From: a virus | DNA: 34,497 nt | Virus record (IMG/VR): IMGVR_UViG_3300031972_001555 | Location: 1 to 34,497 of that record | Direction: 5' to 3' (one strand) | Shown here: positions 15,958-24,322 of the stretch, piece by piece | Position numbering within the stretch: the stretch's first letter is position 1 | How the letters are laid out: each line of letters begins with the position of its first letter | Notes under the pieces: generated by a model | Database searches by the model: none | The model's input: the letters and a program-made list of their open reading frames with translations, nothing else | Told to the model about the DNA's origin: nothing | Program-made: the position numbers and the translations under genes

Positions 15958-18900
15958 TGCCCTTATTGACAGAAGATGAATTAAAGAAATCTTATGGATT
16001 GCCACAGATTCCTAATGATAATCCTGAATTAAAGACACCACAGTTTAATGAAGCGTTGGGTGCAGCATTTCGTTTAGAAAATACGGTTGGTTCTGCGTTG
16101 GTTGATCTGCCATATAAAGAACATTTCTCACGTGAAATAATAGATAGGGAATTTGATCTTACTGAAAAGTTAGAAGAATATGATTTAGTGCCTTATGCTG
16201 ATAGTTTCACAGAGGTTTTTAATGATGAACAGTTTGACAGGCAAGCGCAAAAACTTGAGGGTGAGCTTAAAGATCGTGAAATACTTGCTAATTCTGGATG
16301 GCGTGGATTTGCTGCAAATGTTGTAGCGGGTACGTTTGACCCTATAAACTTAGTTCCGGTTGGTGGTGTAGCTGTAAAAGGCATGAAAGCTAAAAGTTTT
16401 TTACAAGCAAGCATATCAACGGCAAAGGTTGCAGCACCTTCTATTGCTTTGCAGGAATCATTACTTAACGCCACGCAAGAAACAAGGACGCTAGGAGAGA
16501 GTGTTGTCAATATCGGAGCGGGAACGGTTCTGGCAGGTACGCTTGGCGGGTCTTTGAATTTTCTTGGTAATGCAGGAAAAAACTTTGATGATATCACTTC
16601 GAGATTTGAAAAAGATTTAGTAAAGGACACGAAGGCAGTTGAGACAGCAGAAAAGGAATTTTATTCGCAATTGGTTGAAGGTAATAGTGTCGGCGCGGCA
16701 GCGAAGTTCGAGACGACGCTAAAACACGAATCACTTGCCCCTTCTTTTGGATTTGGTGAAGCAACGAGTAACTTAGTCCCATCATTGAGACTGGCAAAAT
16801 CCCCTATTAAATCAGTACGTGAATTTTCTCAAAAGCTTATTGATAATCCGATGTTCTTCAATAAAAACTTCGAAGGCATTGAAACACCTTTATCAGTTGA
16901 GAATTTAAGATTTGAACAGGATGTTAGAAGCGCAAAAATCAGAACATCATTTAGAGACTTTTATAAGGCGCATAACAAGAATGCCGGCGAAGGGCAAAAA
17001 TTAAATAAGAAGGAATTTAACGAAGCAGTATCATATGCCATGCGTAATGGTGATGTAGGTGCAAGCGATGCTATTAGTGAAGCTGCTAAGAGATTGCGTA
17101 ATGATGTTATAGAGCCATTAAAGAATGATGCAATCGGTCTTGGGTTGTTACCAGAGGATGTAAATGTATCAACGGCTGATAGTTACTTAACGCGCTTATG
17201 GTCGAAGGAAAAGATTGTTCAAGACTTGCCCCGCTTTAGGGAGATTATGAAAGATCACTTCATAAAGAAGTCACAGCAGATACGCAGGCAAGACCAGATA
17301 GAGTTCCAAACCAAGATAGATAAAATTAAGGGTCAAATAGCAAAGTCGACAGGCGATAAGCTAGATGAGCTTAATAATAAGTTATCTCAGCTAGAATTTA
17401 ATAAGCGCGCTCAAAATGAATTATTTGACGATGTAGAAGCGTTTGAAGATTACATAAATGATCTGGTGAATGATATACAGGCCAAGCTAACAGGCACAGG
17501 ACGCGCACCACTTGCATTTGAGGTTACTATTGCAGACCATGGCCCATTAAAAGATAGAACGCTTGATATAATGGATAATGAGGTTCAGGACTTTTTGGAA
17601 AATGACGCGGAAATGGTTCTGGAAATTTATAATCGTGATATGACAGGGCAGACTTTATTGCAAGAGCAATTTGGCACTATTAAATTCGAAGACGCTTTCC
17701 AAGATATACAGAGGGAATTTAACGATTATATTCCTACTGTACCAAAAAAGGATCAGAAAAAAGCACTTAAGAAGTTTAAGCAAGATACCGAAGATATGGA
17801 GATGCTTTGGGATTTAACCAACGGCACGTATAGAAGTACTAAAAACCCTGATAAGGCGTTTGTCAAAGGCTTGGCAGATATCAGGACGCTTAACTATATG
17901 CGGTTGCTTGGCGGTGTGACTATATCATCATTAGCTGATGCAGGCTCTCTTGTTATGAGCCATGGCTTTAAAAATGTATTTGGTGACTTACTCGTTCCGA
18001 CAATAAAAAACATGGGCAAGATTAAGCCTGTTATTGGAGAGATGAAAGATGCAGGTATTGTTTTAGAATCCCTCCTTAATTCAAGAATACAAGCATATGC
18101 AGAAATATCAGACCCAACAGCAAGGGGTACGTATTTTTCTAGAATGCTGAATAATATGTCTACATTCTTCACGCAAGCAACCATGATTACAACGTGGAAC
18201 GATACAATGAAGGCATCGGCGGGTATTTTGGTGCAATCAAAGACCTTGCGCAATGCATCCAAGTTCTTAGCTAAAGAATCCATATCTGAAAAAGATTTAG
18301 CAGAATTGAAGTGGATGGGGTTGAGTGATGCGGATTTAATGGCGATTGCCAAAGAATATAAAAAGCATGGATCACAGAGAAACGGAATATATCTATCAGG
18401 TGCGGAGAATTGGGAAAATCAATCAGTCGCCAGAAGATTTAGAGCTGCATTAAATAAAAATGTGAATGCAACGATTGTAACGAAGGGATTGGGCGATGTG
18501 CCTTCATTTGCAAATACAGAGCTTGGGAAATCATTCCTGCAATTCCAAAGCTTTTCATTTGCGGCTAATCAGCGCATAACCATTAGAAACGCGCAAAGAA
18601 TGGCTAAAGGTGATCTTGCTGTATTGCAAGGCGTATCGTCAATGATAGCCATGGGCATGTTGGTGGCGTACCTGAAAGCAGAAGGCCACAAGGAAGGAAC
18701 TACGGATTCATGGACAACTGACAAATGGATCATGGAAGGGGTAGACCGTTCAGGGATTATACCTGTTGCGATGATGTTTAATAACCCTTGGGAGAGGGTA
18801 GGAATGCCCGGAATATCACGCGGGCTTGCGGGTATAACAGGGAATGACGCACAACCTGTATCAAGGTATGCGGCTCGTGGTACTGCTGAAGCTTTGCTAG

Positions 18901-19076
18901 GTCCTACTATGGGTACGATAGGAGATACTTCACTTGCTATTCATTCTGCTGCAAGCGGTGAATTAAGTGAGAGTGATATTCACAGGTTCAGAAAGCTACT
19001 ACCATATCAAAACCTTATAGGAATTAGAGGGATTTTTGATCAAGCGGAGGAACAGATAAAAGATAATGCATTATAA
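15957..19076 (+). CDS. Internal virion (ejection) protein, large
   Basis: The 1039-aa protein is the longest in the window. It starts MPLLTEDELKKSYGLPQIP and has a hydrophobic segment around 118-135 (ANVVAGTFDPINLVPVGG) and another at about 185-200 (GAGTVLAGTLGGSL). Helical regions follow, with VSYAMRNGD, EVQDFLENDAEMVLEIYNRD and a C-terminal GLAGITGND. It is the T7 gp16 counterpart by position but shorter, and no transglycosylase active site is visible at the N-terminus. Peptidoglycan cutting during entry must therefore come from elsewhere or be dispensable. Confidence 0.75.
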   Translation: MPLLTEDELKKSYGLPQIPNDNPELKTPQFNEALGAAFRLENTVGSALVDLPYKEHFSREIIDREFDLTEKLEEYDLVPYADSFTEVFNDEQFDRQAQKLEGELKDREILANSGWRGFAANVVAGTFDPINLVPVGGVAVKGMKAKSFLQASISTAKVAAPSIALQESLLNATQETRTLGESVVNIGAGTVLAGTLGGSLNFLGNAGKNFDDITSRFEKDLVKDTKAVETAEKEFYSQLVEGNSVGAAAKFETTLKHESLAPSFGFGEATSNLVPSLRLAKSPIKSVREFSQKLIDNPMFFNKNFEGIETPLSVENLRFEQDVRSAKIRTSFRDFYKAHNKNAGEGQKLNKKEFNEAVSYAMRNGDVGASDAISEAAKRLRNDVIEPLKNDAIGLGLLPEDVNVSTADSYLTRLWSKEKIVQDLPRFREIMKDHFIKKSQQIRRQDQIEFQTKIDKIKGQIAKSTGDKLDELNNKLSQLEFNKRAQNELFDDVEAFEDYINDLVNDIQAKLTGTGRAPLAFEVTIADHGPLKDRTLDIMDNEVQDFLENDAEMVLEIYNRDMTGQTLLQEQFGTIKFEDAFQDIQREFNDYIPTVPKKDQKKALKKFKQDTEDMEMLWDLTNGTYRSTKNPDKAFVKGLADIRTLNYMRLLGGVTISSLADAGSLVMSHGFKNVFGDLLVPTIKNMGKIKPVIGEMKDAGIVLESLLNSRIQAYAEISDPTARGTYFSRMLNNMSTFFTQATMITTWNDTMKASAGILVQSKTLRNASKFLAKESISEKDLAELKWMGLSDADLMAIAKEYKKHGSQRNGIYLSGAENWENQSVARRFRAALNKNVNATIVTKGLGDVPSFANTELGKSFLQFQSFSFAANQRITIRNAQRMAKGDLAVLQGVSSMIAMGMLVAYLKAEGHKEGTTDSWTTDKWIMEGVDRSGIIPVAMMFNNPWERVGMPGISRGLAGITGNDAQPVSRYAARGTAEALLGPTMGTIGDTSLAIHSAASGELSESDIHRFRKLLPYQNLIGIRGIFDQAEEQIKDNAL

Positions 19077-19121
19077 ATTGTTTTTTGATAAGATTACAAC
19101 AGCGGCGCAAAAGGATAAAAC

Positions 19122-20630
19122 ATGACTGTCAATTCTACGACAAGGCAAAGCCGCCAATTAGGTAATGGAACGACTAAAGCATTTTCTGCTAATATTAAAA
19201 TATTTGCGGAGACAGATATTGTTGTTCATATTTTAACGCGCACAACAAGCGCAGTTGAAAAAACACTTGTATTAAATGATGCGGGATCAGATGGTTATAC
19301 AGTTACATTTGATTTAGATGATGAAACACTCACTGTTACATGTGTTACAGCACCAACGGCAACGCAAGACATACTTATAAACAGAAGTGTTCCTATTACG
19401 CAAACGCAAGATTATCCAAAAGCTAATAAGTTCCCCTCACAAGCAACAGAAAACGGACTTGATAAGCTAACGGCCATTGTTCAAGACAATCAAAGCGACT
19501 TAGACCGATCTATTAAGGTTTCAACGTCTGACACATCAGTAGACGGGACTTTATCATCTATCAGTGGAAATGCAGGAAAGGCTATTGTAGTTAATTCGGG
19601 TGAAGATGGTTTTGATTATAGGGAAGTCTTGGAAAGCGAAACTTTAGTAAACTTTAATAAATATACTTTTAACGGTGACGGATCGACAACGGTATTCACG
19701 CTGCCACAATCCATTGCAACGCAGAACGCTTTAGAGGTTTATGTTGTTGATACCGGTGAAAGCTTAAGACAAGAGCCTAATGTTGATTTTACAGCATCAG
19801 GAACAACGCTTACATTTACGACTGCCCCTGCATCAGGGACGGGCAATATATGGGTTGTTGATGCAGCAACAAGTACATCAGCAAGTGTTCCCGCTGATGG
19901 TTCTGTGACTGAAGATAAAATAGTCGATAGTGCTGTAACCTTAGAAAAGATTGAGAATATAGCAAGTTATAAAGCGGTTGCTAATGTAACAGGTTCAAGT
20001 GCATCACCGTCAGAAGTTGATATTCTTGATGAAGATGACATGTCAAGTGATAGCAATCAAGCACTTGCAACACAGCAAAGCATTAAAGGTTATGTTGACG
20101 GTGTTAATTCTCGGGTTCTTTTAGAAACTCAAACAGCATCAAATGATGCGACAATAGAATTTGATACCGGTATAGATGGTACTTATGATAAGTATTTATT
20201 AGAAATTATATCTATGAGGGCAACAGATGGAGAGGCTCTATACTTAAGAACTTCTAGCGATGGAGGAACTTCTTTTGACGCTGGATCATCAGATTACGGA
20301 TGGGGCTATGATAGGGTTACTATAGGTAACTCAACACCAACAATCAGGACTGCAAGCGCAGATAGTGCAATTGAACTTTCTAATAGTGGCTCTTTAGGTT
20401 TTGGCGCGGGAGAATCTCTAAATGCAAGTTTTACTTTATATGATCCATCAAATAGCGCTTTAAACACTATAGTAGGTATACAATTGGATTGTTATGATAC
20501 TAGCGGTGATGGTTTATCACTTGTTGGTACAGGAACTAGGTCTGCTGCTAGTTTAGTTGATGCTGTTCAATTTTCGATGAGTTCTGGCAATATCACATCA
20601 GGAACATTTAAATTATATGGATTAAAATAG
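19122..20630 (+). CDS. Tail fibre with T7-type N-terminal domain
   Basis: The 502-aa protein has an N-terminal attachment domain of T7 tail-fibre type: LGNGTTKAFSANIKIFAETD, strands around ILINRSVPITQTQDYPKANK, and GLDKLTAIVQDNQSDLDRSI. A second similar domain follows (YTFNGDGSTTVFTLPQSI, TFTTAPASGTGNIWVVDA), then a trimer-type linker with AVTLEKIENI and ATQQSIKGYVDGVNSR. The C-terminal 170 residues are a beta-rich tip, probably the receptor binder. AAAGGAT lies before the ATG. It is followed by two small proteins that may be fibre partners. Confidence 0.88.
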   Translation: MTVNSTTRQSRQLGNGTTKAFSANIKIFAETDIVVHILTRTTSAVEKTLVLNDAGSDGYTVTFDLDDETLTVTCVTAPTATQDILINRSVPITQTQDYPKANKFPSQATENGLDKLTAIVQDNQSDLDRSIKVSTSDTSVDGTLSSISGNAGKAIVVNSGEDGFDYREVLESETLVNFNKYTFNGDGSTTVFTLPQSIATQNALEVYVVDTGESLRQEPNVDFTASGTTLTFTTAPASGTGNIWVVDAATSTSASVPADGSVTEDKIVDSAVTLEKIENIASYKAVANVTGSSASPSEVDILDEDDMSSDSNQALATQQSIKGYVDGVNSRVLLETQTASNDATIEFDTGIDGTYDKYLLEIISMRATDGEALYLRTSSDGGTSFDAGSSDYGWGYDRVTIGNSTPTIRTASADSAIELSNSGSLGFGAGESLNASFTLYDPSNSALNTIVGIQLDCYDTSGDGLSLVGTGTRSAASLVDAVQFSMSSGNITSGTFKLYGLK

Positions 20631-20640
20631 GAGAAAAACC

Positions 20641-20946
20641 ATGACAACACGATCAACAATGCGTCCACAGCGCGGAAGTAATTTAGAATTAAGCGTATCA
20701 GGAACAAGTGCAAGGGTTGCATTGCAAGCCCCTACTATTGGCATTTATTGTGAAACAGCGTGCTATGTTAAATTTGGCGGTGATAGCGTTGCGGCTGCAA
20801 CAAATGATTATCATATTTATGTTCCGGCAGGACAATCAAGAGATATTGACACGGGCGGCGCGGGTTATGTTGCTGTGATTTTAGCGAGTGGAAGTGACAC
20901 AGCTTATATTAATGAATGGGTAACGACCACTCTTGCACAGGGATAA
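20641..20946 (+). CDS. Small beta-rich virion-associated protein
   Basis: The 101-aa protein starts TTRSTMRPQRGSNLELSVSG and has strands IGIYCETACYVKFGG and HIYVPAGQSRDIDTGG, a compact jelly-roll-like pattern. I recall similar 90-120 aa proteins beside tail fibres in many phages, without a defined role. AGGAG overlaps the fibre stop. It could be a fibre cap or a decoration protein. Confidence 0.6.
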   Translation: MTTRSTMRPQRGSNLELSVSGTSARVALQAPTIGIYCETACYVKFGGDSVAAATNDYHIYVPAGQSRDIDTGGAGYVAVILASGSDTAYINEWVTTTLAQG

Positions 20947-20948
20947 TC

Positions 20949-21716
20949 ATGCTTAGACTTGGATTAAATTTAGGGTTAACGTTTACAGGCGGCGGTGGTG
21001 GAAACCTCCCCCCTAATTCAGGAGACCTGTTCTACTGGTCTGATGCATCAGAAGCGCAATATCTCTTAAACGGTAGTGATGCAACGCCAGTTGATACAGA
21101 TGCGATTAAAACACTGCTTGATCGCACAAGTAATTCAAGAGATGCTATTCAAAACACTGCGGGAAATCGTGGCGTATGGGACGAAGACGCGCTTAACGGA
21201 TTGGGCGGAATCATTGTAGATAATACCGATGATGAGTACCAGATCACAAATCCTGATAGCTCTGGAGAGATCACAAGGGCATTGACGCAATCGTGGGTTA
21301 TTAAAGCCGCCCCTGATGATGGCTTTGAAACCGCAATGGGGTATTCTAACTTTTCAAACGGTTATTTTATTCAAAATAGATCAGGTGGCGATATAGAAAA
21401 ATTTCAGCTTTTGATTTATACAAGCGGCGGATCTGAGACTGTATCAGGCGGCGATGCTTTGTTGTTTGATGGTAATAATAATATATTTACAGTTCGCTTT
21501 GATGATGGGACGGTGGATGCTTGGCTTAACGGTGTTAAGGTTATTGACAATGAAAGCTACACATCGGATCAGAATTTAAGCACAACGGGGACAGATGTTC
21601 GCCTATTGCGTGATATTGGTGGCACATTCTATGAGAGCCTAATGTACCCAAGCGCATTATCTGATGCCGATATAACGGCACTTCACACATATTATTCAAA
21701 TAAATACGGTTTGTAG
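20949..21716 (+). CDS. Lectin-like (concanavalin/LamG-type) surface protein
   Basis: The start is taken as ATG 20949 with AGGGAT just upstream, giving 255 aa. The longer frame from 20916 would overlap the previous gene and has no site. After a Gly-rich linker (FTGGGGGN) the rest is a beta-sandwich with LFYWSDASEAQYLL, RGVWDEDALNGLGGIIVD, NNIFTVRFDDGTVDAWLNGV and MYPSALSDADITALHTYYSN. That ending is typical of concanavalin A-like domains fused to phage tail proteins. Sugar binding is plausible. It is probably an adhesin module cooperating with the fibre. Confidence 0.65.
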   Translation: MLRLGLNLGLTFTGGGGGNLPPNSGDLFYWSDASEAQYLLNGSDATPVDTDAIKTLLDRTSNSRDAIQNTAGNRGVWDEDALNGLGGIIVDNTDDEYQITNPDSSGEITRALTQSWVIKAAPDDGFETAMGYSNFSNGYFIQNRSGGDIEKFQLLIYTSGGSETVSGGDALLFDGNNNIFTVRFDDGTVDAWLNGVKVIDNESYTSDQNLSTTGTDVRLLRDIGGTFYESLMYPSALSDADITALHTYYSNKYGL

Positions 21717-21732
21717 AAAAGGAAAAAGCCAC

Positions 21733-22722
21733 ATGAGAAAATTTATCTTAACTGCCCTGATGATGTTAGTTCCATTAAATGCATATGCATCGAGTGGTCT
21801 TAACTTATTTGAAGATTTCGATACTAGAATTATTCATGAAGATCAATTTATTGGATCGAGCAATAACGATATTGACCCGCGTTATAAGGATTTTTGGCCT
21901 GCCCGTTCAGCGGGTACAACGCCATATAACGGAATTGAGCAAGATCAGGACACGCAGTGGAATAATCCTAATTCAAGCGAATGTTATAAGAAACCTGACG
22001 GCGATACGCAAAGCCATTACTATTTGAGTGGCAACCGCTTAACGCTCACAAGTCGCGCCTTATCGGTTGAAGAGCGTGCAAGCTGTTATGGCAAGGAAGC
22101 GCAAGCATCAATGATAGCAACGCATAACTTCGGGCGTGATGGTAAGCCAGACGGAAACGGCATCGAGCAACGTTACGGAATTTGGGAAGCGAAAATACAG
22201 CTTGCTTGTCATGCGGCTGATGGCACATGGCAGAGCTTTTTCCTATACACAACGCCTAGCGACTTTGATAAGCGCACTGGAGCAATGGAAGTAAACATTG
22301 TTGAGCATATTGTTAACTCAACACGAAATGACGCGACAATGGCACACAATCAGCTAGGGCTAAACTATTTGCTTGCATATGATGCTGATAATTTGAAAGG
22401 CACGCCACAAGATAGAATTTGGCCTAATAGCACACCTTGGCAGCATACAGAAAATCTATGTAATGCGGCGCACTGGTATCGTGTAGCAATCGCGCCATAT
22501 GACGCGCAAACGGATATTATCCAGTATGCATTTAATGACGATATCATTAAGGAAGTTATCAAGCCGCGTTCAAATCATAGCCCGCTGCATGTTGTTTTGA
22601 AAAACGGCAAGGGCATTAAGCCTGATTGGACGGGCGTATTTGATAGCTCGCGTGATCCATCAATTAGGGACTTTATGAGAATTGAAGCCCTTATAATTAA
22701 AAGCTTTGATTTTGTAAGATGA
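21733..22722 (+). CDS. Secreted GH16-like glycan-binding or -cleaving protein
   Basis: The 329-aa protein has a Sec signal peptide (KFILTALMMLVPLNAYA, likely cleaved after AYA at 19). The body has GH16/concanavalin hallmarks: QRYGIWEAKIQLACHAADGTWQ at about 146-167, then MEVNIVEHI at 185-193. The GH16 catalytic signature is E-x-D-x-x-E. Here it reads E186-V-N188-I-V-E191, keeping both glutamates but changing the middle Asp to Asn. It may be a polysaccharide hydrolase with altered activity, or a binding protein. AAGGA precedes the ATG. A secreted enzyme in a fibre cluster suggests action on the host envelope or on neighbouring cells' capsule. Confidence 0.65.
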   Translation: MRKFILTALMMLVPLNAYASSGLNLFEDFDTRIIHEDQFIGSSNNDIDPRYKDFWPARSAGTTPYNGIEQDQDTQWNNPNSSECYKKPDGDTQSHYYLSGNRLTLTSRALSVEERASCYGKEAQASMIATHNFGRDGKPDGNGIEQRYGIWEAKIQLACHAADGTWQSFFLYTTPSDFDKRTGAMEVNIVEHIVNSTRNDATMAHNQLGLNYLLAYDADNLKGTPQDRIWPNSTPWQHTENLCNAAHWYRVAIAPYDAQTDIIQYAFNDDIIKEVIKPRSNHSPLHVVLKNGKGIKPDWTGVFDSSRDPSIRDFMRIEALIIKSFDFVR

Positions 22723-22726
22723 TGTT

Positions 22727-23074
22727 ATGATGGAAACAACAGAAGTGAAATTAGCGAGATTTGAAGAACGTCAAAAGTCCATTGATGAAAACGTTAATGA
22801 AATTAAAGAAATCATCAAATCCAATGCACATGATTTTACAGATAACATCAACAAGCTTGTTGATGTGGCTCAAAAACAAACCGTTCAAATTAATACCTTG
22901 AAAAATAATCAGTATGCGAGCGAAAAAAAAATTGAAGAGATACAAGCAAAAGTTGACCAGAATGTTAATAAACTAAATCAGTTCGATAAAATGTGGCACT
23001 GGGTTGCAGGCGCATCGGTTGCGGGTGGTGGCGTTAGCGCTGCTGCATTAAAGGCACTAGGATTTATTCATTGA
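22727..23074 (+). CDS. Coiled-coil protein with C-terminal membrane segment
   Basis: The 115-aa protein is a long coiled coil (KLARFEERQKSIDENVNEIK and following, to about residue 88). It ends in a hydrophobic segment, WVAGASVAGGGVSAAALKAL. This resembles XhlA-type or DUF-type lysis accessory proteins. ATG codons at 22727 and 22730 are both possible. It overlaps the amidase by 4 bases, so it belongs to the lysis cassette. Role is inferred: membrane anchoring or holin partner. Confidence 0.65.
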   Translation: MMETTEVKLARFEERQKSIDENVNEIKEIIKSNAHDFTDNINKLVDVAQKQTVQINTLKNNQYASEKKIEEIQAKVDQNVNKLNQFDKMWHWVAGASVAGGGVSAAALKALGFIH

Positions 23075-23487
23075 GATCAGAAACTAAATATATAGTCATA
23101 CATTGTTCTGCCACACCTCCAGATATGGATATAGGCGTGGAAGAGATAAGGAAGTGGCATAAGGCTCGCGGATGGCGTGATGTTGGTTATCATGATGTTA
23201 TCCGTAGGGATGGTGTCATAGAAGAGGGCAGGCAAGTAAACGAGATAGGGGCTCATGTTAAGGGGTACAATAAGCAATCCGTTGGTGTGTGCTTGGTTGG
23301 TGGTGTTGATGATGATAATTCCCCGGAACGTAACTTCACTGAAAAGCAATATAAGAGCTTAAAGCGCATTTTAAGGTTCTACATGGCATTATTTCCTGAT
23401 GCTATTATTGTTGGGCATAATGATCTTGATAAGCATAAGGCGTGCCCATCCTTTAAGGTTGATGCTGATTTGCTATTGAATGGATAA
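23071..23487 (+). CDS. N-acetylmuramoyl-L-alanine amidase (T7-lysozyme type endolysin)
   Basis: The 138-aa protein matches Amidase_2: YIVIHCSATP (H11), WRDVGYHDVIRRDG (Y40), IGAHVKGYNKQSVGVCLVGG, and VGHNDLDKHKACPSF (H116, K123, C125). H11, H116 and C125 are the expected zinc ligands. It cleaves the bond between MurNAc and L-Ala in peptidoglycan. No signal sequence is present, so release depends on a holin. The start is TTG 23071, overlapping the previous stop (TTGA), which favours coupled translation. Confidence 0.93.
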   Translation: MRSETKYIVIHCSATPPDMDIGVEEIRKWHKARGWRDVGYHDVIRRDGVIEEGRQVNEIGAHVKGYNKQSVGVCLVGGVDDDNSPERNFTEKQYKSLKRILRFYMALFPDAIIVGHNDLDKHKACPSFKVDADLLLNG

Positions 23488-23498
23488 GTTGATATAAT
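23470..23498 (+). promoter_or_regulatory. Promoter for holin/spanin genes
   Basis: TTGCTA at 23470-23475 and TATAAT at 23493-23498 are 17 bases apart. The start near 23505 gives a 20-base leader with AAAGG before ATG 23525. The -35 box lies within the end of the amidase gene. Confidence 0.5.
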
Positions 23499-23524
23499 TT
23501 TTTTACCAAAAGAAAGGCTTTACT

Positions 23525-23734
23525 ATGGAATATTTAACTACTGCACTCGAGTTTATTCAAGGTGTTACATTTGGAGAATGGGTTGCGGCATTAACTGGTG
23601 TTATCGCATCATGTTCTGCTATTACAGCACTTACACCAACAAAAACAGATGATAAGATAATTAACGGTATTTTAAGCGTTCTTAATTTCTTAGCTCTTAA
23701 CGTGATTAAGAATAAAAACGCGGATTCAGAATAA
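23525..23734 (+). CDS. Holin candidate
   Basis: The 69-aa protein has a hydrophobic segment at about 16-37 (GEWVAALTGVIASCSAITAL), a polar turn (TPTKTDDK) and a second moderately hydrophobic stretch (IINGILSVLNFLALNVI). It ends in a charged tail (KNKNADSE). Two membrane segments and small size between amidase and spanins fit a class II-like holin, which would let the amidase reach the cell wall. Its stop overlaps the spanin ATG (TAATG). Confidence 0.7.
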   Translation: MEYLTTALEFIQGVTFGEWVAALTGVIASCSAITALTPTKTDDKIINGILSVLNFLALNVIKNKNADSE

Positions 23735-23937
23735 TGGAAGGATTTGCGATTAGTGCTGTTATATGCTTGCTTACTTATTGCTTTGCATGGTTGTGGGTGA
23801 AGGCAAGCGCAAAACAAGCTGCAACAGAAAGTGAGTTAAACGATGCGCAGGAAACTATTAAATCGGTGCGTAAAGGCAATGATGCTGTTTCTGATAGCTC
23901 CTATGATGGCGAGCTGCTCGACAAATATAGTAAATGA
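23734..23937 (+). CDS. i-spanin (Rz-like)
   Basis: This 67-aa protein has one N-terminal membrane segment (FAISAVICLLTYCFAWLWV, residues 3-21) and a periplasmic helix (KQAATESELNDAQETIKS), the layout of inner-membrane spanins. The o-spanin gene starts inside it in another frame. Together they fuse inner and outer membranes at the end of lysis. It is shorter than lambda Rz, within the range of small phage spanins. Confidence 0.75.
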   Translation: MEGFAISAVICLLTYCFAWLWVKASAKQAATESELNDAQETIKSVRKGNDAVSDSSYDGELLDKYSK

Positions 23938-24037
23938 TTATTGCACAATCACAAACCCTTATACAGATTTAACTATAAATGGTTTAAGGCGGTATGATTG
24001 TCTTTGCTCAGAAAGCCCTGTAAATCCTGATTGCTAA
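23843..24037 (+). CDS. o-spanin lipoprotein (Rz1-like), overlapping the i-spanin gene
   Basis: The 64-aa protein starts in the +1 frame within the i-spanin gene and runs 100 bases beyond it. It has a positively charged start (MRRKLLNRCVK), a hydrophobic core (AMMLFLIAPMMAS) and a lipobox-like MAS-C with Cys25 as the lipidation site. The mature form is about 40 aa with three further cysteines. The nested pair with a lipoprotein is the classic Rz/Rz1 architecture. Met at -3 of the lipobox is not ideal. Confidence 0.75.
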   Translation: MRRKLLNRCVKAMMLFLIAPMMASCSTNIVNDYCTITNPYTDLTINGLRRYDCLCSESPVNPDC

Positions 24038-24065
24038 AAACCTGCACCGATTAAAGTGCAGGCTT
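24036..24065. terminator. Bidirectional terminator between convergent operons
   Basis: CCTGCAC at 24041-24047 pairs with GTGCAGG at 24056-24062. On the minus strand the stem is followed by TTTTT, so it ends the leftward operon well. On the plus strand it is followed by CTTTCC, a weaker tail. It lies just after the lysis genes. Confidence 0.75.
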
Positions 24066-24122
24066 TCCAAAACCCCCAAGGCTCTGAGATCGCCACTATG
24101 ACGATGGGGTATAATAACAAAT

Positions 24123-24230
24123 CTATAGAAAAACTTCTATCAAATGATTGAGTATTATCATGAGTACGATAGGTATCATTAGGATGATGCATATACCGCC
24201 TATTGTCATGCTGTCTTTTTTATCGCTCAT
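24123..24230 (-). CDS. Micro-protein with one membrane segment, 35 aa
   Basis: ATG 24230 to TAG 24123 reads MSDKKDSMTIGGICIILMIP and then IVLMIILNHLIEVFL, one hydrophobic span after a short charged head. GGGG lies six to nine bases before the ATG (minus-strand GCGGGGATATT). The ATG overlaps the stop of the preceding 31-aa frame (ATGA). Overlap plus a ribosome site support it being real. Function is unknown. The last codons form a 6-bp hairpin (24125-24140). Confidence 0.6.
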   Translation of the reverse strand: MSDKKDSMTIGGICIILMIPIVLMIILNHLIEVFL

Positions 24231-24322
24231 AATATCCCCGCTACAACATAAGTAAGTGCAGCCATGGAAAGTAAAGCCATGCTTGCAAAAACTGAAACCA
24301 TTATTTTTTCTTGATTAGTCAT
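24227..24322 (-). CDS. Micro-protein with one membrane segment, 31 aa
   Basis: ATG 24322 to TGA 24227 reads MTNQEKIMVSVFASMALLSM and then AALTYVVAGIL, almost entirely a membrane helix. GAAAGG lies about 10 bases upstream on the minus strand. It overlaps the end of the upstream 65-aa gene by 8 bases and the next 35-aa frame by 4. The two micro-proteins in tandem suggest a two-part membrane device at the end of the early operon. Function is unknown. Confidence 0.55.
   Translation of the reverse strand: MTNQEKIMVSVFASMALLSMAALTYVVAGIL

Noticed and set aside
24087-24115. TATAAT at 24110-24115 as a plus-strand promoter
   Set aside because: No -35 box at 16-18 bases, and it points into leftward genes.
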